Shown piece by piece: positions 27,148 through 36,203 of a stretch of 64,000 bases of DNA; the stretch's first letter is position 1, and each line of letters opens with the position of its first letter. The translations under genes and the position numbers were made by a program. Source of the DNA: Romboutsia ilealis (GTDB taxonomy: Bacteria; Bacillota; Clostridia; Peptostreptococcales; Peptostreptococcaceae). The stretch spans positions 1,678,381 through 1,742,380 of the forward strand of contig NZ_LN555523.1 in NCBI RefSeq assembly GCF_900015215.1, given 5' to 3'. Below the pieces are notes generated by a model that did no database searches, had not been told where the DNA came from, and worked only from the letters and a program-made list of their open reading frames with translations.

Positions 27148-28500
27148 TTAATTTGATAAAATTTCTTTTACTTTTGAGTTATTATACATGCTATCTGGAA
27201 CTTCACTCTTCATTCCATAAAATGTCTTTTTAGCATTTTCTAGATCACCATTTTCATAGTACAGCATTCCTAATTGATAGAATGCATCATCATAATACTG
27301 ATCATCTTTAGTATAAGTATTAATATACTTTTTATAGTATTTTATTGCTTGATCATAATTTTTAGTTTTTTCACTTAAAAATGCTACTTGATATATTGAT
27401 TCTGCAATATACTTTTTAGTTTTTCCATATTCAATTACCTTCTTAAAGTACGTTATAGCATCTGCATAATTTTTACTAGCCTTTAATTCAACCGCTTTTT
27501 GATACAAATCTACCTCACTAGCAACTAGCATTTCTTGTTTCTTAGCTTCATCTAATTGCTGATTTGTTTTATCTAATTCTTGATTTGTTTCCTCTAACTT
27601 TTCAGAAGCTTCACTTAGCTGTTGATCTATATTTTCTATTTTCTCATTCTTTTTATTTAATTGAGCATTTAGATGTTCTATCTTATTTTTATTACTTATA
27701 TGATAAACTACCATACCAATTGCTAAGATACCCGCTATCGCATACGGAATAATATTAATTTTCTTTTTAGTTTTTTTCTCAACAATCTCTGTTTCTTCGT
27801 CTTTATTATGGATTTTATTTTCAAGTAAAGGATTATCTTTATCCACTTGTTCTAGTATATTCAAATAATACTCTTTCTTTTTTAAATTACCAATTTTATC
27901 ATAAAGTAATGTTAGTATGACATAAGGTTCTATCAAATTAGGATCTTCCTCTATAATATTATTTAATATATGTATAGATTCTTGATTTAAATCTTCATTT
28001 ATAAATCTTATAGAGTGATTATATCTTCCTAAGAATACTTTAAACTCATCTGAAGATAATATATCCACATATTTTCTTGATAATTCATTATTACCATAAC
28101 ACATAGCAGTATAAAAACTTTCAAATGACTTTGAAAAGTCACACTTTAAAAGTTTCAATAATCCTCTTAAATTTAATATATCAACATCCTTTGGGTTAAG
28201 TTCTAGTGCTTTTTCTATAATTTCTGTAGCTGTAGTAATATAATTTCTACTTGCTAAATTTAAAGCTTCATTATAATTTTTGTAGGATTGTATTTTTAAT
28301 TCCTTAGATGTATCATTTAAAGAACTATTTAATGTATTTTGTAAATTAAGTATAGTTTCTTCTTTATAATTAGTAGTAACATAACTTTGCTTTAATGCTT
28401 TTAATGTTTCGTTACTTTCTTCTTCATCTATATTAAAAAATGTTAAATCTGATTTATCTTCTTGTATTAAAGATATATCTAAACTCTTTTTATCCATCAT
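27148..28500 (-). CDS. Membrane protein with coiled coil and TPR repeats
   Basis: 450 residues from ATG 28500. The N-terminal cytoplasmic half has TPR-like helices (about 75-225, ALELNPKDVDILNLRGLLKL). One membrane helix follows (about 250-268, IIPYAIAGILAIGMVVYHIS), then a coiled coil (about 275-320) rich in Asn, Gln, Glu and Leu. A second TPR block (about 330-445) resembles YbgF/BamD-type repeats (YADAITYFKKVIEYG, YDQAIKYYKKYINTY). It probably bridges the cytoplasm and cell surface. ATG 28500 lacks a ribosome site. AAAGGAGG at 28549-28542 would suit an in-frame ATT at 28533 or 28536, so the true start is uncertain. Confidence 0.82.
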   Translation of the reverse strand: MMDKKSLDISLIQEDKSDLTFFNIDEEESNETLKALKQSYVTTNYKEETILNLQNTLNSSLNDTSKELKIQSYKNYNEALNLASRNYITTATEIIEKALELNPKDVDILNLRGLLKLLKCDFSKSFESFYTAMCYGNNELSRKYVDILSSDEFKVFLGRYNHSIRFINEDLNQESIHILNNIIEEDPNLIEPYVILTLLYDKIGNLKKKEYYLNILEQVDKDNPLLENKIHNKDEETEIVEKKTKKKINIIPYAIAGILAIGMVVYHISNKNKIEHLNAQLNKKNEKIENIDQQLSEASEKLEETNQELDKTNQQLDEAKKQEMLVASEVDLYQKAVELKASKNYADAITYFKKVIEYGKTKKYIAESIYQVAFLSEKTKNYDQAIKYYKKYINTYTKDDQYYDDAFYQLGMLYYENGDLENAKKTFYGMKSEVPDSMYNNSKVKEILSN

Positions 28501-28621
28501 TCTTATATCATTTATTATACTTTTCCCTAAAATAATAATCGCCTCCTTTCCTATATAATTAAGATATCATATTTGCCATGTCAAGTCAAAACCTTACATT
28601 TTTTTCTATTTTTCTTTATAT

Positions 28622-28659
28622 AAAAACAAAATAACCTCAATTATTATAAAGGTCATTTT
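28622..28659 (-). terminator. Terminator of the first VanW gene
   Basis: A leftward stem AAAATGACCT/AGGTTATTTT (with G-U pairs) is followed by TTTTGTTTTTA. Confidence 0.75.
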
Positions 28660-28684
28660 GTATCTCTTTATTTTACATGTTGTT

Positions 28685-30151
28685 TTAAGGATTAGTAGTT
28701 ACTTGTTCTTCAACTACAGATTCTGTTTGTTGTTCTTGGTTAACTGTTGTATCATTAGGAGAATCTATCTCATCAGAAGGTACTTCAGCTACAGGAGGAG
28801 TTTGTGGTTCTTCAACTACAGGAGTATCCATTGTTCCAACTGCTACTACACCTTGTTTTTTAGGATAATATGATACATAAACCTTTTCTTTTTTAAGTTC
28901 ATTCCCATTATTATCTTTATATATTCTATACGTTGACACAGTATATCCATTTCTACCAGATTCTAACTGTTTCTCTTCTCCCTTAGGTAATGTTGGGTCA
29001 TCAACCTTCTTAATTGGAGCTTCAGATACACTATCTGTATTAGTTAATATTTCTATTTTTTGCTTTTCTTCTTTACTTCCATATATTGTACAAGTTAAAG
29101 TATTTCCATAAACTGAATTCTTTATATAAACAGGGTACTTCAAGTTATTTTTAAATATAAAATCTATTGAGCCATAACTAACAGTTGCATCCCTACCTTT
29201 AGGTACATATGATGAAGGAATTGAATGATTTTTAATAGATTCTATTTCTAATCCAGCATATAAAACTGCATTATAAAGTGTTGATGATACTTGGCATACT
29301 CCACCACCTACACCCTCTTGTACTACACCTTGTACTATTACAGGTGCATTTTTATATCCATTACTTATAGTTCTTGCTCCAGTATATTCATTATAAGAAA
29401 ATCTCTCCCCTGGCAGTAATAGTACATCACTAGTGCTTTTTGCTGCTAATGCAACATTATGGCTTCGTCCTGCAACAGATGAGTCAAATTTAGTAGAATA
29501 TGTTCCAAGTATTGTATCTATATGTTCTAAACTTTCTGCTTTTACATCTGGTTGTATTTCTTCAACAACTAAATTTATCGATATATTTCCCTTCTCTAGC
29601 TCTGTTATGGCATTATTTAAGCTTTTATCTAATTCTAAAGTTTGACCTTCTTCCTCGTTTTGTATTTTTATATTAGAGTTTTCAATACTTATGCTTGCAT
29701 TCTTCATAGAAATATTTATATTTTTTGATAAACTCTCTATATATGACTTAAGTTTATCTTCATTATAGCTAATAGATAATTTAAAAGTATTTTTATCTCC
29801 TCTAAGACTATCTATAGTTTTTTTTGCATTAACAATAAATGACCCTTTTCTATTGAAACTATATGCCTGTTCTACTGTTTTATCTATATCATAAGAAAAA
29901 TCAATTTCCTTAGGTAAAATGATAAACTTTTTATCATTATATTTAAACTCAATATCCTCTACATTATATATATTTTTTAATTTTTCACTAGCTTCATCCT
30001 TTGTTAATTCACCTATATTAATTTCATTTACATAAGTGTTTTTGCATATTTTATCTCCATTTATAATAAAAGCTAGTGTTCCTATAAATATAAATAAAAT
30101 TGCTAAAATAATACCTAATACTATCCATACTTTTTTATTGATATTTTTCAT
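28685..30151 (-). CDS. VanW family protein with G5-like domain
   Basis: 488 residues. An N-terminal membrane anchor (about 8-30) is followed by a peptidoglycan-binding-type region (about 40-200). The VanW domain (about 210-340) has TYSTKFDSSVAGRSHNVALA, LLPGERFSYNEYTG, GGGVCQVSSTLYNAVLYAGL and YVPKGRDATVSYG. A G5-like segment follows (about 375-430, KGEEKQLESGRNGYTVSTYR). The tail is rich in Pro, Glu, Val and Thr and is probably wall-spanning. VanW domains occur in surface proteins and one vancomycin-resistance cluster, but no enzymatic activity is established. A paralogue lies at 43256. Confidence 0.92.
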   Translation of the reverse strand: MKNINKKVWIVLGIILAILFIFIGTLAFIINGDKICKNTYVNEINIGELTKDEASEKLKNIYNVEDIEFKYNDKKFIILPKEIDFSYDIDKTVEQAYSFNRKGSFIVNAKKTIDSLRGDKNTFKLSISYNEDKLKSYIESLSKNINISMKNASISIENSNIKIQNEEEGQTLELDKSLNNAITELEKGNISINLVVEEIQPDVKAESLEHIDTILGTYSTKFDSSVAGRSHNVALAAKSTSDVLLLPGERFSYNEYTGARTISNGYKNAPVIVQGVVQEGVGGGVCQVSSTLYNAVLYAGLEIESIKNHSIPSSYVPKGRDATVSYGSIDFIFKNNLKYPVYIKNSVYGNTLTCTIYGSKEEKQKIEILTNTDSVSEAPIKKVDDPTLPKGEEKQLESGRNGYTVSTYRIYKDNNGNELKKEKVYVSYYPKKQGVVAVGTMDTPVVEEPQTPPVAEVPSDEIDSPNDTTVNQEQQTESVVEEQVTTNP

Positions 30152-30179
30152 TTTACGCTCCTTAAACTAACGTCAATTA

Positions 30180-30206
30180 TTAAAGCGTGCTAAAAACACG
30201 CTTAAT
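30180..30206 (-). terminator. Hairpin after the TPR membrane protein gene
   Basis: The stem TTAAAGCGTG/CACGCTTAA overlaps the stop codon at 30202. The T-tail is weak, so some read-through to the VanW gene is likely. Confidence 0.65.
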
Positions 30207-31593
30207 AATCTTTTATACCGTCATCATCTATTGAATATAACTTTTCAGTATACATATTTATAATATAGACTTCTTTTTTCTTAAACAGTCCTTTATTAAC
30301 AACTTTATAATAGTATACATCTCCATCATTTTTTAACTTTTCTTCTAAATCAACTTCATTATCTATATATTTCTCTATTTTATCATTTGATACACTTATA
30401 ATTTTTTTATATTTATTTTGTTTTTCGGCTAATTTTTTCTCTAATATAAGCTGTGCCTTTTCTTCGCTTATTGCAAATTGAATACTTCCATCTGATATAA
30501 CTCTAAAATATCCATCACTATAGTTTGTTTTATAATCCTTATTAGAATCTTTATAAGAATATATTTTTTTAGATTTCGCATCAATTAATACTTCATCTAT
30601 TAAAGTGTCATATTCATATACTTCTGTATAATAATATTTCTCATCATCAACCATCTGTTGAAATGAGTTTACAGATAAGTTTGCTTTTTTCTTATCACTT
30701 TTTTTAGCAATTAAATTTAGTATATCATCAGTAGTTAGTGTATACATAGCTAAATTAGTTTGGTACTGTTTTTCTAGTTCTAATATAGTCTCATCATCCA
30801 TATAATATTCTTTAATATAATCTATATATTGTAGTGCTTCTTCATAATTTCCATTTTTATTAGCTTCCTTTGATTTATCTATGTAGTAATTATACATAAG
30901 ATCTATACATTCTTTTTTATTCTTATTAGCTAATTCATAATATTTTTTATCAACTTGTAAAACTTTATCATAAGAAGTTATAGCTTCATAATAATTTTTA
31001 TTAGTCTGGTCTTTTAATGCAGATTTATATAGCTTTCTTGACTGATTTATTTCTTCTATATTATTTTTGTAAGTATCTAAACTATTTGCCATACCATTTA
31101 TAATAGAAGCAGTATTTATGTATGAGATTGCTATATCATATTCTACATTTTCTTCTTGATACATTTCATCTACTCTATTTGCCTGTTCTATTATCTTTTT
31201 TAAATCTACATTTATATTTTCCAATGCATTAACAGTATTTATAAGACCTATATATTGTTCTTTTGATATTTGTCCTACTATATACTTATCTCCACTATCT
31301 AGAAGTAACTTATTTATCTTTTTAGAAACTGATTTATTAAGTCTATTCATTTTAGATTGTGAAAATTCTTTTTCCCAGCTTTCATAGTTATCAAGTGCAA
31401 TTGAATATTTTCTTTCTTCTATATTTTTAGCCAAAATGTTAGACTCTTTTGAAACACTTAACTCATCACTACTTACTAAAAATATTATAATTAAAACTAT
31501 ACATCCCAATATTGAAAGCGAAACTGTTATTATACTCTTTTTCTTAGAATCTATAAAATCTATACACTCGTCAAATTTTTCCTTAAGATTCAT
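30202..31593 (-). CDS. Membrane-anchored protein with TPR-like repeats, unknown function
   Basis: 463 residues. A short cytoplasmic start precedes one membrane helix (about 19-41, IITVSLSILGCIVLIIIFLV). A helical, probably extracellular region follows with TPR-like units (about 185-275, NYYEAITSYDKVLQVDKKYY and NYEEALQYIDYIKEYY). The C-terminal 180 residues are beta-rich with YTEVYEYDTLIDEVLIDAKS and may be a PepSY-like or unknown fold. No catalytic motif is seen. It sits between the PP2C gene and the VanW gene, all leftward, so membership in one surface-related system is plausible. Confidence 0.78.
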   Translation of the reverse strand: MNLKEKFDECIDFIDSKKKSIITVSLSILGCIVLIIIFLVSSDELSVSKESNILAKNIEERKYSIALDNYESWEKEFSQSKMNRLNKSVSKKINKLLLDSGDKYIVGQISKEQYIGLINTVNALENINVDLKKIIEQANRVDEMYQEENVEYDIAISYINTASIINGMANSLDTYKNNIEEINQSRKLYKSALKDQTNKNYYEAITSYDKVLQVDKKYYELANKNKKECIDLMYNYYIDKSKEANKNGNYEEALQYIDYIKEYYMDDETILELEKQYQTNLAMYTLTTDDILNLIAKKSDKKKANLSVNSFQQMVDDEKYYYTEVYEYDTLIDEVLIDAKSKKIYSYKDSNKDYKTNYSDGYFRVISDGSIQFAISEEKAQLILEKKLAEKQNKYKKIISVSNDKIEKYIDNEVDLEEKLKNDGDVYYYKVVNKGLFKKKEVYIINMYTEKLYSIDDDGIKDY

Positions 31594-31730
31594 AAAATTT
31601 TCCCTTTCTTAAGCTTAATAATTTATTTAGTTTAAACATTTATTAAATTATAGCATATATATTCATTATTAACCATATTCAGTAAGTAGTTGTTTGTTTT
31701 TTTTGATATTATAAGTCTATTTATGAAATT

Positions 31731-32489
31731 TTATACAATAAATACAATACTTATATCATCATGTGTTATATTTTTGCTTATACTGTTCAAATAATCAATA
31801 TACGTATTAAGCAATATGAATCTGGAAAAAATATTTTTATTATATTTCTGTAAAGTACATTCTATACTATTAAATAAATCAAATTTATTTTTAAACGCAT
31901 TTGAATAACCATCAGTAAATAAAACTATACTAATGTTTTCTTTTTCTTCTCTTTGTTCTACCGAATACATCATATGTTTATACTCATTATCTCGCCCCAA
32001 AGAATCAACTGTTAAATTATTTCTAGTATCTATTACACACTTATATCCATCTTTGCTTTTAAGTACTATATCTCCATCCCCTAATTTTAAATATAATATA
32101 AACTTATCTGTTATTAAAACTGATAAAAGTGTTGTAGAATACTTTATATATTCTATTTTAAATACATTAGGATAAATTTTCTTATAGTGTTCTTTAACTA
32201 AAAATCTCCATCTACTATCTATTTGTTTTTGAATTTCATAGTTCTTTAGCTTTTCTTCTAATTTATCTATGTCCACATCAAAATTTTCACTAAGAACATC
32301 TATCGATGCTTTACATGCAAATCTAGCACCATCTAAACTATGTTTGAAAAATGTTGTGCTATGTCCGTCTGCAACTGAGCATATAATAAATTTATCCTCT
32401 ACTTTATAATCAATGTAGTCTTGAGATTTAGACCCTCTAATTAAATTTTTGTATCCTATTACACTATTTTTAAATATATCAAATTTCAT
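31731..32489 (-). CDS. PP2C-family protein phosphatase
   Basis: 252 residues. PPM motifs are in order: SQDYIDYKVEDKFIICSVADGHS (motif 1-2, metal Asp and Gly), LYLKLGDGDIVL (central), IVLFTDGYSNAF (the second metal Asp), and ITHDDISIVFIV at the end. The metal-binding aspartates appear intact. It should dephosphorylate Ser or Thr in cytoplasmic proteins, or act like small PP2C proteins paired with vWA or TPR systems. No Ser/Thr kinase gene is in the window. It heads the leftward TPR/VanW/TPR/WG group. Confidence 0.87.
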   Translation of the reverse strand: MKFDIFKNSVIGYKNLIRGSKSQDYIDYKVEDKFIICSVADGHSTTFFKHSLDGARFACKASIDVLSENFDVDIDKLEEKLKNYEIQKQIDSRWRFLVKEHYKKIYPNVFKIEYIKYSTTLLSVLITDKFILYLKLGDGDIVLKSKDGYKCVIDTRNNLTVDSLGRDNEYKHMMYSVEQREEKENISIVLFTDGYSNAFKNKFDLFNSIECTLQKYNKNIFSRFILLNTYIDYLNSISKNITHDDISIVFIV

Positions 32490-32571
32490 TGTATCCCCCT
32501 TCTCTACCTTTATTAGTTATTTTTTATTATAAAATTTTATAAATTATAACGTATTAAATAAAATTTTTATT

Positions 32572-32767
32572 AAAAAATTCGCTTCGCTTGAGCGACGTGT
32601 CAGCGAAACATTTCATGTCGCAACGACTTTGTCCGTTGCTTGAGCCACTGCGTGGGCGAAGTATTTCAAAATCTTTTTTACGCTCAAAACCAATTTATTG
32701 ATATTACTTACATTCAGAATTTACCCACATTTTTTTAAGTATTATAATATCCTTAAGCGTAAAAAAA
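32572..32767. repeat. Intergenic repeat, copy 3 (long form)
   Basis: About 195 bases with the same ends as copies 1 and 2. It has extra internal material (about 32590-32615 and 32640-32665) including GAGCGACGTGTCAGCG and GAGCCACTGCGTGGGCGAAG. The DnaA-like box is TTACCCACA (32721-32729). The last A-run is the leftward terminator T-tract of the gene at 32797. Copies 1 and 2 look like internally deleted versions of this form. Confidence 0.9.
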
Positions 32768-32798
32768 GACACAGCATAATTATATTTAGCTGTGTCTT
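32759..32798 (-). terminator. Terminator of the small membrane protein gene
   Basis: The leftward stem AAGACACAGC/GCTGTGTCTT ends in a T-run shared with repeat copy 3. Confidence 0.9.
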
Positions 32799-33084
32799 AA
32801 GATATTTTTCGTCTAACCTTAGTCTGATGTTCTACTTTTTTAGTTTTAGCTTTTCTTACCGTATTACTCTTTACAGGCTTTTTAACCTTTTTAGAATAGA
32901 ATATATTTTTACTATCAAATAAGGTTAATGCTACTGTAAATCCTGTTGTTAATATACCAAATAAAAGTAAATAAAAGTTTAATCTTATAAATATTCCCAT
33001 TACCGCATTTATTATCATCAGTGTAAATGTTAAAGAAAAACATATAATAGCTGACATAATAAGTATTTTACATACTTTTTTCAA
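32797..33084 (-). CDS. Small two-helix membrane protein with basic tail
   Basis: 95 residues from a TTG at 33084, six bases after GGGGTG. An upstream TTG at 33108 lacks a site. Two hydrophobic helices (about 5-30 and 35-58) are followed by a very basic tail (KKVKKPVKSNTVRKAKTKKV), which probably stays in the cytoplasm near nucleic acid or lipid. No family is recognised. It is divergent from the cotE-like gene. Confidence 0.7.
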   Translation of the reverse strand: MKKVCKILIMSAIICFSLTFTLMIINAVMGIFIRLNFYLLLFGILTTGFTVALTLFDSKNIFYSKKVKKPVKSNTVRKAKTKKVEHQTKVRRKIS

Positions 33085-33277
33085 TTTATTCACCCCATAC
33101 ACTAACAATTATTTACATTAATCTATTATTAAATATATCAAATTTAGTTAAATATTTCAATTATTATTGTTATTTTTGTAAAATAAATCTTAAAATATGA
33201 TTATCATATTGAGTAACAATACCTCTTTATTATTAATAGTATAAAAATAGGTAAATTTTATATGAGGGGTGATTTAT

Positions 33278-35044
33278 GTGGCGAGTCTTCCTAGTTTAGG
33301 GTCAAAAGCTCCGGACTTTAAAGCTAATACAACTAGCGGAACTATAAAACTGTCTGATTATACAGGTAAGTGGGTTGTATTATTTTCTCACCCTGGTGAC
33401 TTTACACCAGTGTGTACAACAGAATTTTTATGTTTTGCTAAATATTATGGTGAATTTAAAAAAAGAAATACAGAAATTATAGGACTTAGCGTTGATAGTA
33501 ATAGCTCTCATCTTGCATGGATATATAATATATTCCAATTTACAGGAATAGAAATTCCTTTTCCTATAATAGAAGATAGAGACATGTCTATAGCAAAACT
33601 TTATGGAATGATATCAGAACCAATGAGTAATACTTCTACAGTAAGGTCTGTGTTTATTATAGATGATAAACAAATACTAAGAACAATACTTTATTATCCT
33701 TTAACTACAGGTAGAAATATACCTGAAATATTAAGAATAATAGAAGCTTTACAGACTAGCGATAGAGATAATGTTGTAACACCTGCAAATTGGTTTCCTG
33801 GAATGCCAGTTATACTACCATATCCAAAAACTTATAAAGAATTAAAAAATAAAGTTAAGAAATGTAGCAACGCTAATTCTGATTGTTCTTGTATGGATTG
33901 GTATCTTTGTTTTGTTCCAGATAAAAACTGTAAAAAAGATTCAAGTAAATCTAAAATCAAAGCACCTAATTCTAAAAATTCTAGACCTGAAATTACCAAT
34001 CCAAAATTTCAGCCTGTAACTATTGACTACTGTCCTAATGTTAACCCTATAGTTATGGAATATGTATTAGGAAATCCTGAAAATGTTGATGCTCAACTTT
34101 TGGATGCTGTAATTTATGCCTTTGTTGAAATAAACCCTGATGGTACTTTATTTGTGCCTACACCTAGATTCTTAAGACAATTGGTAAGTTTAAAATCAGA
34201 AAAACCAGAATTACAAGTAATAGCAGCTATAGGTGGCTGGGGAACAGATGGCTTCTCTGATGCAGCTGCAACTCCTACCTCTAGATATAATTTTGCTAGG
34301 CAAGCTAAACAACTTATGAATCAATATGCTCTAGATGGTATAGACATAGACTGGGAGTATCCAGGAAGTAGTGCAGCTGGTATAAAATCAAGTCCTCAAG
34401 ATAGAGAAAATTTCACATTATTGCTTACAGCATTAAGAGACGTACTTGGAGACGATGCTTGGTTAAGTGTTGCTGGTACTGGTGATAATGCTTATATAAG
34501 AACTAGTGCTGAGATAAATAAAATAGCTCCACTTATCACTTACTTTAATCTTATGAGTTATGACTTTACAGCTGGAGAAACTGGAGAAAATGCTAGAAAA
34601 CATCAAGCTAATCTTTATCCATCAGATCTTTCATTATCTGGGTACAGCGTTGATGGTATGGTAAATAATCTTATCGAAGCTGGTATGCCATCAGAAAAAA
34701 TATTACTTGGAATACCTTTTTATGGTCGTTTAGGTGCTACTATAACTAAATCTTATGATGACCTTAGAAAAGATTATATAAATAAAAATGGATATGAAAT
34801 AGCTTTCGATAAACAAGCTCAAGTCCCTTATCTTGTAAAAGATGGTAAATTTGCAATGTCCTATGATAATGCATTATCTATTTTCTTAAAAGGACAATAT
34901 GTCCTTAGAAACTGTCTTGGCGGAATATTCTCTTGGACATCAACATATGACCAAGCAAATATTTTAGCAAAATCTATGAATCAAAGTATTTATGACCCTG
35001 ATGCATTAAAAGGTGAATTAGAGCAAGTATTTGGTCAATTCTAA
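33278..35044 (+). CDS. cotE: Peroxiredoxin-chitinase spore coat protein (CotE-like)
   Basis: About 588 residues from a GTG at 33278, preceded by GAGGGGTG. Residues 1-185 are a 1-Cys-type peroxiredoxin with SHPGDFTPVCTTEFLCF, the peroxidatic cysteine site. A cysteine-rich linker (about 195-225, CSNANSDCSCMDWYLCF) joins it to a GH18 chitinase (about 245-585). Its catalytic signature is ALDGIDIDWEYPG, with the proton-donor Glu, and it also has MSYDFTAG and GIFSWTSTYDQ. This fusion is known from the Clostridioides difficile spore coat (CotE), where it degrades mucin and peroxide. It is expected to be made late in sporulation and sits alone. Confidence 0.95.
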   Translation: MASLPSLGSKAPDFKANTTSGTIKLSDYTGKWVVLFSHPGDFTPVCTTEFLCFAKYYGEFKKRNTEIIGLSVDSNSSHLAWIYNIFQFTGIEIPFPIIEDRDMSIAKLYGMISEPMSNTSTVRSVFIIDDKQILRTILYYPLTTGRNIPEILRIIEALQTSDRDNVVTPANWFPGMPVILPYPKTYKELKNKVKKCSNANSDCSCMDWYLCFVPDKNCKKDSSKSKIKAPNSKNSRPEITNPKFQPVTIDYCPNVNPIVMEYVLGNPENVDAQLLDAVIYAFVEINPDGTLFVPTPRFLRQLVSLKSEKPELQVIAAIGGWGTDGFSDAAATPTSRYNFARQAKQLMNQYALDGIDIDWEYPGSSAAGIKSSPQDRENFTLLLTALRDVLGDDAWLSVAGTGDNAYIRTSAEINKIAPLITYFNLMSYDFTAGETGENARKHQANLYPSDLSLSGYSVDGMVNNLIEAGMPSEKILLGIPFYGRLGATITKSYDDLRKDYINKNGYEIAFDKQAQVPYLVKDGKFAMSYDNALSIFLKGQYVLRNCLGGIFSWTSTYDQANILAKSMNQSIYDPDALKGELEQVFGQF

Positions 35045-35075
35045 TCAACTTCAATAATTTATAATATTACAAAAC

Positions 35076-35107
35076 AAAAAGTCTTGCTTAATTCGCAAGA
35101 CTTTTTA
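35076..35107. terminator. Bidirectional terminator between cotE-like gene and RNase HI gene
   Basis: The stem AAAAAGTCTTGC/GCAAGACTTTTT has a seven-base loop and A/T tails on both sides, between convergent genes. Confidence 0.92.
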
Positions 35108-35701
35108 TATTCCTATAGCAACTTTTGCAAGCTTGTCTGCCTCTTCATTATATTTATCCCCTGAGTGAGCTTTAACTTTTATAAACTCTACATGTAATTT
35201 ATCCTTTATACTATCATAAAACTTCTTATATTCTATAGTCCCTTCTTTATTAGTTTTCCATGCACCAATACACCACTTTTCTATTCCTTCATAATCAAAG
35301 TATAATTTTAAATGTTTTATATTATTATCTATACAATATTTCATTGCTATTTTTGATGCTTCTATTTCTCCAGCCACATTTCTCATACTTACTAAAGACT
35401 TATCATTCCCTTTTATACTATATGTTTTTTCTAATATATCATTTCTTAATATAACCACACCTGATCCATATGCCCTTATTGCATGTTCATAACTTCCATC
35501 TACATACGCTTTAACAAAATCACCATGTTCTACTTCAACTTCTTTTTTTGCTCCTATATATTCATATGCTTCATCTAATGTTTGAAAACTTTTATACTCA
35601 GCACCTGAAAATCCATTTACCTGCTTTTTGCATTCATCCCACGTATTATATACTCCTACTTTATACCCCTTTCTTACAGCATAAAATTTCTTCTTACTCA
35701 A
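35105..35701 (-). CDS. rnhA: Ribonuclease HI with N-terminal hybrid-binding domain
   Basis: 198 residues from a TTG at 35701, eight bases after AGGAG. Frames extending upstream lack a site. The N-terminal 45 residues (KKKFYAVRKGYKVGVYNTWD) are the viroplasmin-like RNA-DNA hybrid-binding domain. The RNase H fold follows with the four catalytic carboxylates: AYVDGSY, NVAGEIEAS, LYFDYEGIE and YNEEADKLAK. It removes RNA from RNA-DNA hybrids. It is a single-gene unit convergent with the cotE-like gene. Confidence 0.92.
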   Translation of the reverse strand: MSKKKFYAVRKGYKVGVYNTWDECKKQVNGFSGAEYKSFQTLDEAYEYIGAKKEVEVEHGDFVKAYVDGSYEHAIRAYGSGVVILRNDILEKTYSIKGNDKSLVSMRNVAGEIEASKIAMKYCIDNNIKHLKLYFDYEGIEKWCIGAWKTNKEGTIEYKKFYDSIKDKLHVEFIKVKAHSGDKYNEEADKLAKVAIGI

Positions 35702-35865
35702 ATTAATCACTCCTATTAATTTACTTTCTTTATCACATATATAAAAAAGTTTATACACTACAATAATTCTATATTATTAATATAAATTTTTAAAGTTTAT
35801 TTTATATATTCTAAATAGTCTAGGGTTTTATTAAACTTATACTTTCCATATATAAATATTTGTGC

Positions 35866-35871
35866 TATAAT
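35866..35871 (+). promoter_or_regulatory. Extended -10 promoter of the lysine riboswitch transcript
   Basis: TATAAT preceded by TGC gives an extended -10. The -35 (TTTCCA at 35843-35848) is weak. It lies about 30 bases before the riboswitch. Confidence 0.6.
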
Positions 35872-35903
35872 AATTCATAAATAAATATCGAATATACCTA
35901 AAT

Positions 35904-36064
35904 GATAGAGGTTGCATTATTAATCAGTAATTTTGTGGAGCTAAGCACGATGAAACAAAATGAAAGGTAATCATGCCGAAATGTATAAGTGATGCTTTAA
36001 GCTTATATGTTGGGGTTATATAAAATATATATAACACTGTCACATTAATTTGTGGAGGGCTATC
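35904..36064 (+). promoter_or_regulatory. Lysine riboswitch (L box)
   Basis: The order of conserved elements fits the L-box: GATAGAGGTTGCATTATTAA at the 5' end, AGTAA, GTGGAGC, GAAAGGTAATCATGCCGAAA in the core, TTGGGGTTAT, ACTGTCA, and TGTGGAGGGCTATC closing the P1 helix (GATAG with CTATC). A terminator hairpin follows at 36114-36147. Lysine binding is expected to favour termination and reduce expression of the downstream transporter gene. Confidence 0.93.
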
Positions 36065-36113
36065 TTTAGATTAAGTAAATTAAAACTATATTTTTAATAT
36101 TTTTTTGATACTT

Positions 36114-36147
36114 AAGTCTAGGATACGTCTATCCTAGGCTTTTTTTA
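36114..36147 (+). terminator. Riboswitch expression-platform terminator
   Basis: The stem AAGTCTAGGAT/ATCCTAGGCTT is followed by seven T residues, between the lysine aptamer and the transporter start. Confidence 0.9.
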
Positions 36148-36203
36148 ATCCCTATTTTCTCATCAACCGGCTATATTCGAAAAATATATAGGAGGAGATT
36201 ATA

